A stretch of DNA of 64,000 nucleotides from Acanthococcus lagerstroemiae (lineage: Eukaryota > Arthropoda > Insecta > Hemiptera > Eriococcidae), in NCBI GenBank assembly GCA_031841125.1, contig CM063113.1:57157211-57221210 (forward strand), written 5' to 3'. The notes under the pieces are model-generated. The model did not search any database. It saw nothing but the letters and a program-made list of their open reading frames with translations, and had not been told where the DNA came from. Each line of letters opens with the position of its first letter. The stretch's first letter is position 1. Both the position numbers and the translations under genes were made by a program. Positions 55,540-64,000 of the stretch are shown here, one piece after another.

Positions 55540-55788
55540 GTCTCATGCACACTTGACCTAAGTGACTTTTTGATGTAAAATGAGTTTAATACATATTCTT
55601 ATAGATCTTGATGCCCTATATCGGGCTACACTCGCAAATGACCAATTACTTCCTTTTTTAGCCCGCTAGATGACGTAAACCATTTAGCCACGTATATAAC
55701 ACAAAGTTTTTTATAATTTTCAAATGGCTCTCCTGAAAAAAAAAAAAAAAAAAAAAAATTCGTCACTTAGGTCAATTGTGCATGAGAC
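55540..55788. mobile_element. MITE with GTCTCATGCACA TIRs
   Basis: The left TIR 55540-55566 begins GTCTCATGCACACTTGACCT. The right TIR 55762-55788 is its reverse complement with one mismatch over 27 bp. An A-run (55737-55758) precedes the right TIR. The element is 249 bp with no coding. Confidence 0.9.
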
Positions 55789-55799
55789 TCTCGATTTGA

Positions 55800-56580
55800 T
55801 TGCTAGACTGATCATTTTCTTTGATGTGTCTGAACTCTCCTGCCCCATCCCATTTGTCTATATCGCTCCGAGGTGTCAATAAAGTTGATCCAGCGTAATT
55901 AGTATATGAACTGGTCGGGACATTGCCTAGGACACGTGAGAAATCATTTCCTACAACCCCCCCCCCCCAAAAAAAAAAACAACCTCGGACTGCTGCGCGG
56001 AAAGACATTTGATACATGGATATGTCGTCCAGTCGAGGCGACTGCGTAGACACGCCCAGCCCACATTCCAATGCCTTCTCTAGTTGTCCATTCTCGACTT
56101 CGCTCGGCATTCTTCGTGCTGGCCGGTGATGGAATGAATGATCGCGTAAAATGCGGATTTTTTTTTTTCTATCACCTGCCAAGCCATTAGACATATCCAT
56201 GTCAAAGGAAAGAATCAGTCAACGGATGACGAGTCTCCACTGCACGCAGATACCTCAGTACATGATATGTCTCATGGCTACCGAACACGTTCCACGCATT
56301 CAGTCGACGCACAATTTGGGCAAGTATTGCCCCGAGTTATTCTCAATAGTCAACAAAATTAGAGTTGAAATGATCAATACGAGTACATATCGATCAAAAT
56401 ATTTTGAATTCTGAGTAGAATTCCATTCGGTCTAGTTGGTTTTTTGAGGCTCGAATATTCACCCGAGAGGGCCGATTTCACCTTCGTGCAAAACAAACTC
56501 ATTCCCTCCTTTTCGTTATATTCTCACACGGACGACAAATGTTGAATTAGTTTTTGTTGTTAGGTCCGGGGTTTACCAAC
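55800..56580. repeat. Dispersed repeat with CATGGATATGTC motifs
   Basis: CATGGATATGTC at 56013 is inverted as GACATATCCATG at 56189, about 165 bp away, suggesting a small foldback element. Positions 56260-56312 match, inverted, the sequence at 45559-45640. A C11 tract lies near 55960. No gene. Confidence 0.5.
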
Positions 56581-56584
56581 TACA

Positions 56585-56665
56585 CAGTAGACTCCCGATT
56601 ATCTGTCCTAATTTGGGGCTGAAAATAAGGCGGTAAACGAAAAGGGCGGATAATCGGAAAACATG
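56585..56665 (+). mobile_element. Partial pogo/Tigger-type transposon end
   Basis: CAGTAGACTCCCGATTATCT matches the pogo/Tigger terminal consensus style (CAGTAGAC...TTATCCG). GGGCGGATAATCGG follows at about 56645 in inverted orientation. No second outer end was found, so it is a fragment. Confidence 0.55.
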
Positions 56666-56669
56666 TAAT

Positions 56670-57279
56670 TCTGATCCAAAAACATTGAGACATGGGGAAA
56701 ATAATTTTTATTGAATCAGGTACGTCAGGTGGTAAGTTATTTTACGCAAAAAAAGAAAAGCTTCGGGCCAAGACAACGCAGAGAAGACGGGGACAATGTT
56801 ACTCAGATTTGTAACTTCACAACATATGTAAAATTTTCAATTTTCTCCGGGTCATGTTTTCCATAATAGGTAGGTCAAAATTTGGGAAGGGTCTTTTCCC
56901 TTTAGTACTCATGTAAGTCCCCCTAGGTTTAAATGATCCAACATTCTCGATATTTTACGTGATTCGCGATCATTCGACCAGAAGATATTTATGAGGAAAC
57001 TATAAGGTGAAACTCGCAGACTCCACCCGTCGACGTTCGTATTCTCCTGCCGACCTGTTCGGTGAAAGTTAAAATTCAGACAACGGACGGCGAAAGTTCG
57101 GATGTAAGTTAGCCGGTTAAAATAACGAGAATTAAGCGACACCATCACTCGTCCTGGAAGGCGAATGTGTGTCAACCGAGTTTTCCGGCTCGATTACGCC
57201 GAGTGAATAAATTTCGGGCGGGTGGTCGGTGGTGCACCCGCGTGCTCCACCGGCGTACGCGCGCGGCTGTACGCCTCGA

Positions 57280-57334
<55 letters not shown>

Positions 57335-57868
57335 AAGTAAAAAAAAAACAAAAAACGAAGCCACCACCCGCAGTTGGTATAAACATGTCATTGTCAAATT
57401 GACAAGTTCTGTGCGAAATTACAGAAGCACGCGAGAAGCCTAACTCATCGTCGCGTCGCGTCCAACCCGGAACGGAGGCGTTTTCCGCGTGTCGCAATTC
57501 GCGCGATGTTTTTCACGTAAACTTTTCCACTGTCGGCAGAAATTTTCTCGCTTTCTACCGTCAGTTTTGCCTACGTCCGGATGCTGGAATTGCGGCGCGG
57601 AATCTTTTATTAGGCGGCGAAGGCCTTGTAAAACAACATCTGTGCCCCGATAATCAGCTCGGCCTCCGTTGTTTACACGAGGAAGCGACGCTCGTATACG
57701 TGGTCGCCGCCGATGAGGTATCAGGCAGTCCGCGAAATCAGAGGGTTCGTGCGTTTGTCTTTCCAACTTGGTTCTTGCGGCGTGGGTAGATGAAAGGGTA
57801 CGGGTTCGAATCCCAACTCAATTTCGAACATCGCTGTGGAGGAAGTTACAATAGTTAAACATTGCAAC
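56670..57868. other. Non-coding stretch, unique-looking and GC-richer
   Basis: Contains the GA microsatellite at 57283-57330. A B-box-like GGGTTCGAATCCC occurs at 57801 without a credible A box, so no tRNA or SINE is called. The frame at 57440-57766 (minus, 108 codons) has no recognised domain. Confidence 0.4.
57283..57330. repeat. (GA)n microsatellite
   Basis: GA dinucleotide run of about 48 bp followed by A-rich sequence. Confidence 0.98.
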
Positions 57869-57871
57869 AAT

Positions 57872-58031
57872 TTGTATTACTGTCAACCAATCATTTCAAA
57901 GGACCAAAAATGCCGAATCCGTATTGAGCTTTTTTAAATTAATACAAAAACCTGCACTACAGTCAAATGATCATTTCAAAGGAAAGAAAAAGCTAAATCC
58001 GTATCGAGTTTTTTCAAATTAACACAAAGGT
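57872..58031. repeat. 80-bp tandem duplication
   Basis: ATCATTTCAAAGGA occurs at 57890 and 57970. AATCCGTATYGAGYTTTTT follows at 57917 and 57997. The two copies are about 85 percent identical. Confidence 0.85.
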
Positions 58032-58209
58032 GATGGCCATCATCGAATGAAACACAGTTACATCAAATTAAGAAATCACATAGATCACTCAGCGATGCCG
58101 GAGTCGAGGGGACAGGAGAGCAGTTACCTCCACCATTCTGAAACTGGAGAGGTAGTAGCATCAACGAAGGGGAGAATGAAACTTCGTTACAAGTCTGCAG
58201 TGCATAATA

Positions 58210-58453
58210 CAGTAGACTTCCAGTTATCCGCCTTTTGAATATCCGCCTCCAAAACTAATTACGTATATTATTTTTGTATTATTCTCACCCATTAGCAATG
58301 ATACTGATGTAAGCACATTTTGTATGTAATAATACATCATTTTTGCTCGTTTAAATACATTTTAACCATAATTTTGCATAATTTGGATTGTCCGCCTTTT
58401 TGGGTATCCGCCCTACTTTCCGCTAACTTGGGCGGATAACTGAAGGTCTACTG
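58210..58453. mobile_element. pogo/Tigger-type MITE with TA TSD
   Basis: It starts CAGTAGACTTCCAGTTATCC and ends with the reverse complement of CAGTAGACCTTCAGTTATCC. It is flanked on both sides by TA (58208-58209 and 58454-58455). Subterminal GGCGGAT/ATCCGCC motifs repeat inside. The length is 244 bp with no coding. The termini and TA target are diagnostic of pogo/Tigger elements in the Tc1/mariner superfamily. Confidence 0.94.
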
Positions 58454-58501
58454 TATAAAGATTCTGTTTATTAAAAAAACAAAAACAGAGAATGAAAATA
58501 A

Positions 58502-59371
58502 CAGAGTTGGGCATTTTTCAATCGACTAATTAATCATGATTGATGATTAGTTCACGCACGTTTTAGTCATGATTAATGACTACTAGGTCGCTGGGTGGCC
58601 GAGTGGTTCGCGGGTCCGCTTCGCAGTCCTTGCGTCTCTGGTTCAATTCCTACCAACGCCGGAAAAGTTAGTGATATTCGAATACCCCACTATCATCCTA
58701 GGGAACACAGCGAATACATTATCAATCGAGATGGAAAGATAACGCGTTCTGTAACCCCACCAGATCGAACGAACCAGACATTACAATCACAGGGCGTATT
58801 GCCATCGGATCTAAAAAACTGGGACTGTCGGGTGCACGTCGTGGCTAGCTTATTCAACATCGTGAAACACGTGGTTAGTAAGCAAACTGCGACTGCACAC
58901 CTCCGGCATAGAGAAGAAAAACTCTAACGCAACAAACCGTGGGGAAAGCAACGACAAACTACTCCGAGTAACCTGCTCAGGAAAGTCGCGCGTCAGAAAT
59001 CGCGACTGCCAACGTCCGGCATTGGATACGACACCTGATGAAGAAGAATGACTATACTAATCACTTCGAATGTGCATACATATGACTATCGACTAAACAG
59101 TTGTCAGTCTTTAGTCATGACTAATTAGTTTACGAGTAATCAGGAATAATTGAAAGTAAATAGCTTAATTACGAAATATGAGAGGGTACGCGGTACAGTA
59201 ATAATGTAGTCATGGCTGAATTAGTCATGTCTAAATTAGTCCTCACGCTAATGTAGCCACGACTAAATTAGTCATAACCTTTAGTCACGACTAATGTAGT
59301 CATTCCAATCATTCCATTTTAGTTGTAATCATACACTTTAGTTGACTACTGGCCAACTGTGCAAAACAACC
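58502..59371. mobile_element. hAT-like element with TTAGTCATGACTAA repeats, interrupted by SINE-B
   Basis: The left end reads CAGAGTTGGGCA and the right end reads TGGCCAACTGTG, a degenerate inverse. The flanks GAAAATAA and CAAAACAA match at 6 of 8 positions. The interior is dense in TTAGTCATGACTAA-type palindromes. SINE-B copy 3 (58586-59046) lies inside. Confidence 0.7.
58586..59046 (+). mobile_element. SINE-B, copy 3, inside the hAT-like element
   Basis: Same family as 39276-39747, starting GGTCGCTGGGTGGCCGAGTG and ending GACACCTGATGAAGAAG. The flanks AATGACTACTA (58575-58585) and AATGACTATACTA (59047-59059) form the TSD, which consists of the host element's own TTAGTCAT-style repeat. Confidence 0.9.
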
Positions 59372-59664
59372 AGTTTTGAGTATAACTTATTATTAGTTTT
59401 CAATGTATAGTGCAAGAGGGTATGAGTGAGCAGTATTAGCTTAAATGGTCCACAACATTGAAAGCTCCGTGCTATGCATTCATTTATTTATTTGTTCGTT
59501 CATTTATTCATATTAGCCTTCTATATGTATAGTAGTGAGGTATACAGATGATGTACTTATAATTGGAGTTGGGCAGTAGTAAACTATAATGTATGATTAC
59601 TACTAAAATGGAATGACTACATTAGTCGTGACTAAAAGTTATCACTAATTCAATCATGACTCCA

Positions 59665-59920
59665 TCAATGGTGACATGTACAAAATGTCTAAGTGACCTT
59701 TTATTCATTTTTCAGGAGACCAGTTCAAAAGTTTAAGCTACCGTTTTCAACGTACTTAACACATTCGTGTACTACTACCTGGGGGGGGGGGTGAAATGGT
59801 GAACTGTTTCGTTCTGTTATCAATGCAGGCTGATAGTCTGCCTGCTTATCTCCTGGCTTCTGTATTCAACTAATTTTCGATAAAAATATTACTTAGGCAT
59901 TTTGTGCATGTCACCATTGA
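59665..59920. mobile_element. MITE with TCAATGGTGACATG TIRs
   Basis: The left TIR 59665-59694 reads TCAATGGTGACATGTACAAA, then ATGTCTAAGT. The right TIR 59891-59920 is its reverse complement with two mismatches. The empty site is preserved in the left arm (near 59257), and comparison suggests a 2-bp CA duplication. A G11 tract lies near 59779. Confidence 0.88.
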
Positions 59921-60082
59921 CATTAGCCGTGACTAAAGGTTATGACTAATTTAGTCATGACTACATTATTACTGTACCACGTACCCTCTCATACTTCTTA
60001 ACTACCCTATTTACTTTCAGTTATTCCTTATCACTCATTGTAAACTAATTAGTCATGACTAAAGACTGACGACTGTTTAGTC

Positions 60083-60687
60083 CAGTGATTCTCAAACTCT
60101 GTTTCACGGCACCTAGGGGTGCCGCGAAAGTTCTGGGGGGGTGTCGCGAGATTTCCAGCAAAATAGGAAAATAAATGTCGGGGAAAAAATAAAAAAGTAC
60201 AGTTACTGGCATTGTAGTGTAGGTACTTAACTTGTCTATACCATTTCGTGTTATTACTTACACTTTTTCATAACGTCTACGTCTACCTTCTGTTTTCTTT
60301 CTTTCTTTCGTTCTTTCTTTCTTTCATTCTCCTACTGTAGTTCATCTTTGTAGTCAGTGCATGTTTACATCAGCTTGACTCAGGTTGTTATTATTCACTA
60401 TCGACTATCAGCTGTTATTATTATTCTCTACATAGCAGTGGATAAATTTTCAAGTGTAAAAAAACGTAAATTGAGTTTCAACTTCATTGATTCGCCCCCA
60501 AATCACATCACTCTGTAATGTACACCAAGCGCACCCCTCTTACTAACGTTAATAATTAGTATTATAACAATTAACCATTAACGTGTTTCATAAATTTTTT
60601 AAATAAAATTTTTTATGACGACGGGTGCCGCCAAAATTTTGTTGCTCATTCAAAGTGCAGCGAGCGAAGAAAGTTTGAGAACCACTG
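60083..60687. mobile_element. hAT-type non-autonomous element, 605 bp, 8-bp TSD
   Basis: The left end reads CAGTGATTCTCAAACTCTG and the reverse complement of the right end reads CAGTGGTTCTCAAACTTTC, the classical hAT terminus. The flanks GTTTAGTC (60075-60082) and GTTCAGTC (60688-60695) match at 7 of 8 positions. The empty site is seen in the left arm. It contains (TTTC)n near 60296-60330. No transposase. Confidence 0.95.
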
Positions 60688-60736
60688 GTTCAGTCAATAG
60701 TCATATATGCACATTCGAAGTGATTAAGTAGTCATT

Positions 60737-61168
60737 CTTCTTCATCAGGTGCCGTATCTGATGCCAGACGTTGGTGGTCGCGGTTCCTGACGCGCGACTT
60801 TCCTCAGCAGGTTATTCAGGGTAGTTTGTCGTTGCTTTCCCCACAGATTGTTGTGTCAGAATTCTCCTTCTCTATGCCGGCGGTATGCAGCCGCAGTTCG
60901 CTTACTAGCCACGTGTTTCACGATGTTGAGTTAGCTAGTAGCCACGACGTGCACCCGACAGTCCCAGTCTTTTAGATCCGATGGTAACACGCCCTGTGAT
61001 TGTAATGTTATTTGTTCGATCTGGTGGGGTTAAAGGACGCGTTATTTTTTCACCTCAATTGATAATGTAGTCGCTGTGTTTGCTAGGATGATAGCGGGGG
61101 TTTTCGAATATCACTAACTTTTCCGGCGTTGGTAGGAATCGAACCGGAGACGCAAGGATTGCGAAGCG
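60737..61168 (-). mobile_element. SINE-B, copy 4, truncated head
   Basis: This is the reverse complement of the SINE-B body with the same GAAGAAG tail and the same AATGACTA flank as copy 3. It therefore descends from the same insertion event rather than a new one. The A-box part of the head is missing. Confidence 0.9.
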
Positions 61169-61214
61169 GACCCATTACTCACGTTTTGTACACTAATTAT
61201 TCATGACGCTGCGC

Positions 61215-61500
61215 TCTACCTCGCTAGGCCCTGACTTTGGGTGAAGGCCTCCCTCAATCTATTCCATTCCATTCGATCCCACACTATCCTATTGGAACGT
61301 TTTGCTATATAAAAATCTAGTTACATCATCGTTCCAGTTGCGCTTTTGACTACCCCTTCTTCTTTTCCCGTACAGTTGCCAAACTGTTAATTTGTATGTC
61401 CATCTATTGCCGGTCCTCCTCGCGACGTAGTACCCTATCCAGTCCCACTTTAGTAGTTTACCGTTGGGGAGATAATTGCATCGACTTGCGATAAACATTG
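61215..61500 (-). pseudogene. RTE-type LINE C-terminal fragment
   Basis: The minus strand reads NRWTYKLTVWQLYGKRRRGS then QKRNWNDDVTRFL. After a frame change it reads WDRMEWNRLREAFTQSQGLA followed by a stop. This is the RTE C-terminal tail (NRWT.KVT.W.P...R.RGRPK.RW.D, then W...REAF). It resembles 16735-16915 in function but differs in sequence, so it belongs to another subfamily. Confidence 0.82.
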
Positions 61501-61509
61501 ACGAATCTT

Positions 61510-62380
61510 ATTTAAGAGGGTAACGCATCTTTTGAGGCAAAAAATTTATTATGCTAACGAAAACTGGAACGTACTACCAGCTTTGGAATCTTAAACAGAA
61601 ACTATCGAGTAAAACATCGAAATAAGGGGTTATTTGGATCACTGATTTCGAATATTGCATCAGATTTCAGATCTGGCCTCCCCCCTGGGCCCCAAAATTT
61701 GAAAAAATCGGCAAAACTAATTTGGCAGGTTTCTTGTTCTAAAAGAGAAAAAAGTCAAGTTCCAATTACGATGATTTTCCTCGCTTTTATTGAGAAGAGG
61801 AAGAAGTACTGTTCCTGAAAGAGAGGGGACGTAAGTTCTTTACTTTCATGAAAAGAAGAAATATGTTCGCTTCCCTCAAGAAAAAAACACGTTTTTCTTT
61901 AAGGAAAAAAAAATTGAATTTGTTTTATTCACAACCGGAAAATGACAATTCATTTCTCCTACCGTAAAGAGGAAATCCTGCTCACCGAAGACAGAAATCA
62001 GTTTCTGTCTCCTTCTTACAGAAATACCCTGTTTTTCATTTTAAAGAAAAGGAAAAACTTTTCTGAGTATTGCTCCAATAAAAGTATCAACTTCTTTTAA
62101 TTCAGGAAACGGAGGGGTCGATATTCTTCTATTTTCTCAAATTGTTTTTCTTTGCAATAGATGTACTTGTTCTTCAAAAAAATGGAACAAGTTATTTTCC
62201 ATGCTTCAAAAAGAGGAACGAAATTTTAGTCAATCGAGAAAGATGAGAGGCGATTCTCTTCTTCTTCTTCTTTATAAAAAAAAACAAAACTATTTTTTCC
62301 TCCAAACAAATTTTTTCTTTTTCCTCTAGAACAGCAATAGGTTTCTCTTTATTTCGTAATTTCGATAATTTATCTCATCA
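61510..62380. other. Non-coding, AT-rich, TTCTTTTT-type cryptic repeats
   Basis: Positions 61560-61660 share GGAACGTACTACCA with 16320. Positions 61740-62340 contain many loosely repeated AAAGAGGAAR/TTCTCCTTTTT motifs. No gene. Confidence 0.4.
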
Positions 62381-62384
62381 GAAT

Positions 62385-62760
62385 AAACCAATACGATCTA
62401 GCTTTATTAGTAAGATTCGGTAGTCAACTCTGGCGAAGGCTTTTGGGAAGTCAGTGTACACGACGTCCGTTTGCTGCCTGTTGTCGATGAAAAATTCCCT
62501 ACAGGCTTCGAAGATGAGCGGTACTACACCGTCAAGCCCGACGGTTACTTAAGACGGTAGCTGCTGGAGTGCTAAGCTGACATCTTTTGCATTAATAAAT
62601 GAAAGATCAACAGATACACCATGGGACTTATGTATTATATTGGCGGGACAGTCGGTAGACTTGGAATAGATGGAGGAAAAATGTCTGAAAGCCTCTGTAA
62701 TCTCTTCGGGGTCAGTTAGAAGCTGGTCACCATCCAGATTTGCTGTTTCCTAAGCTAAGG
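62385..62760 (-). pseudogene. LINE reverse transcriptase fragment with internal deletion
   Basis: One minus-strand frame with a single stop (TAA at 62549-62551) reads NLDGDQLLTDPEEITEAFRH, then FSSIYSKS. It continues VTVGLDGVVPLIFEAC, then directly QQTDVVYTDFPKAFARVDYR. The first part is the finger region, and the last part is palm domain A (TDVIYTDFSKAFDRVDH in relatives; here the second conserved Asp is Ala). The region normally between them, roughly 90-100 residues, is missing without loss of frame. The clade is CR1/Jockey-like by inference. Confidence 0.83.
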
Positions 62761-62764
62761 TCGA

Positions 62765-63955
62765 GCCTAATGGGAAAACGAATGCGAAGTGCGAACTTCT
62801 CGTCAAACACGAGCAGAAGTTGAAACGGCGCGATCGACGTGTTCCGTGCTCCCTGTTACTGCGGTGTGGACATTGGGCGCCAATGTGACACTGCAGCCTA
62901 ATATGGCACTTTGCAAATTGCCTCCCACCCCGAAGTTGACACCACTCTGTCGTAACGCCCGATTACTCGTGTTGTAATGTACGATATAGGTACATAGAAC
63001 GAATAATAAACGACGACGACGATTTTGTAAACAAGCACGCTTACGAAGCGTAACCGTAAACGATTTAATAATTCTGACGACTGGAGTGGATTCGACGAGC
63101 AGAGGTAGCTGGTGAATGGGAACGAGAGAGGACGCGTATAAGGGTTGAGGGAGAGCGCACCGTCACCGGCACCGTCGTTATTCTCGTTAGTCCTTTCGCA
63201 CTCGTCTCTGAAAATGATAATTACTCTGCTTTTCTAAAACTATACGCCGCGTGTGTGCTCGTTTTATTATACTCGCACATTGGGAAAAATGCTGTCGCCG
63301 TTGTTATTGTTCTCGTATATCCCGCCCGCGTCCGTACCCCGGCCCCCGCAATTCGTAATTAATGAACCAAAAGTTGATTAAATCATGCTAAAGAATGTAG
63401 CAAACGGTTTCGTCGCTTTCGTATTTACACGAGCGATTAAATGGAAACTTTTTGGCGGAGCGAGAAAAGATATATAAAACGCGAGTCGAGTTTTGGAGGG
63501 CTTAGGAGTGAGCCATTTTTTCTTCTTTTTTTTCTCTCTCTCTCTTTCTCTCAGTTCACGTGTTCGTTTGAGGCGCGCCGGTATTTTCGAATTAATATCG
63601 CGGCTGTAAATTCGGTTTATAGATATGTGCGACCCACCCGTGTCAAATATAAGACGAATGAGAGGAAATTTCGAATCGATCTACGCGGCAGTAATTGAAG
63701 CTGTTTCAATTTGGTAACAAATTTCGCCGGGTCGAACCGAGGGTGTCTCGCGCCCATTTTGACAGCCGAACAGCCACCTCGGAGTACGGTGCCCTCCTAA
63801 TCGGCAGAGCTTTCGGAGCAAGCCGTAGAGTGATCATCGCGTGCACTAATAACCGGAATAGAGACTTTCGAGAAAGATTTGGGATAACTGAGGTCGAGTT
63901 TGGTTCTCAAGTTTGTGACAGCAATTCAAACAAAATGAAGGTCGCCTATCAATGT
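62765..63955. other. Non-coding stretch, unique-looking and GC-richer
   Basis: No gene or transposon end is supported. Many CpG dinucleotides occur around 63000-63360 and 63560-63840. (CT)n lies at 63533-63552. The two short frames (62789-62977, 63441-63698) show no domain. Confidence 0.4.
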
Positions 63956-63957
63956 GG

Positions 63958-64000
63958 GGTCTGGTTGACCGAGTGGATAGCGCGCTGGTCTCAGAATCCC
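63958..64000 (+). mobile_element. SINE-A, copy 3, cut by the window end
   Basis: GGTCTGGTTGACCGAGTGGA and the following TAGCGCGCTGGTCTCAGAAT match the head of the copies at 2724 and 17926. The body lies beyond the window. Confidence 0.88.

Larger units (their letters stand above)
59571..61168 (-). mobile_element. Inverted partner of the 58502 element, with nested insertions
   Basis: From GAGTTGGGCAGTAGTAAAC (59573) onward this is the reverse complement of 59371-58600, including the SINE-B. Within it lie a 256-bp MITE (59665-59920) and a 605-bp hAT MITE (60083-60687), both absent from the left arm. The far end is missing: the homology stops inside the SINE-B head near 61168. The two arms are separated by about 200 bp of unrelated sequence. 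Confidence 0.82.

Noticed and set aside
57783..57820. B-box-like GGGTTCGAATCCC as a SINE or tRNA remnant
   Set aside because: No A box at the proper distance and no copy elsewhere in the window.

Overview
The window looks like intergenic or deep intronic DNA of an animal with a repeat-rich nuclear genome, most likely an arthropod and probably an insect. The grounds are R1-like, Jockey/CR1-like and RTE-like non-LTR retrotransposon remnants, tRNA-derived SINEs, hAT and pogo/Tigger-type MITEs, a short GT-AG intron, and the absence of bacterial gene structure. The species cannot be named from this sequence. No host protein-coding gene, rRNA or functional tRNA could be supported in 64 kb. Every recognisable coding stretch belongs to a mobile element and is broken.

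Layout. 1-9.1 kb: unique-looking DNA, a tRNA-derived SINE (SINE-A), a 2-kb palindromic minisatellite and a LINE C-terminus. 9.1-15.8 kb: a stack of nested DNA transposons in which three layers can be delimited by terminal inverted repeats (TIRs) and target-site duplications (TSDs). 16.7-22.1 kb: RTE fragments, an inverted SINE-A, and an unusual element at about 18.11-21.09 kb. That element has roughly 460-bp TIRs flanking a decayed gene for an XPG/FEN-like nuclease ending in a cysteine-rich CXC cluster. 22.2-29.9 kb: MITEs, a decayed R1-like LINE, two solo 3' ends of an R1-like LINE, and a 1116-bp Ginger-like element (TGTTACGC termini, CATA TSD) carrying the C-terminal part of a KRBA2-like integrase protein, again with a CXC cluster. 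30.4-32.1 kb: a foldback-type element with nearly identical arms. 34-43 kb: minisatellites, SINE-B and a MITE. 43.2-46.8 kb: a 12-bp minisatellite, a 1558-bp R1-like LINE with a perfect 11-bp TSD, and a LINE inserted into another LINE. 49.5-61.2 kb: hAT MITEs, SINE-B copies, a pogo/Tigger MITE, and a large inverted arrangement of two related hAT-like elements that both contain a SINE-B at the same site. 61.2-64 kb: RTE and LINE remnants, unique DNA and the start of another SINE-A.

The two most interesting loci are the TIR-bounded nuclease/CXC element and the Ginger-like CXC element. They are unrelated in their termini and their proteins, yet both end in a tesmin-type CXC cysteine cluster. The rest is a readable record of nested insertions, with many exact TSDs that give insertion order and family assignment.
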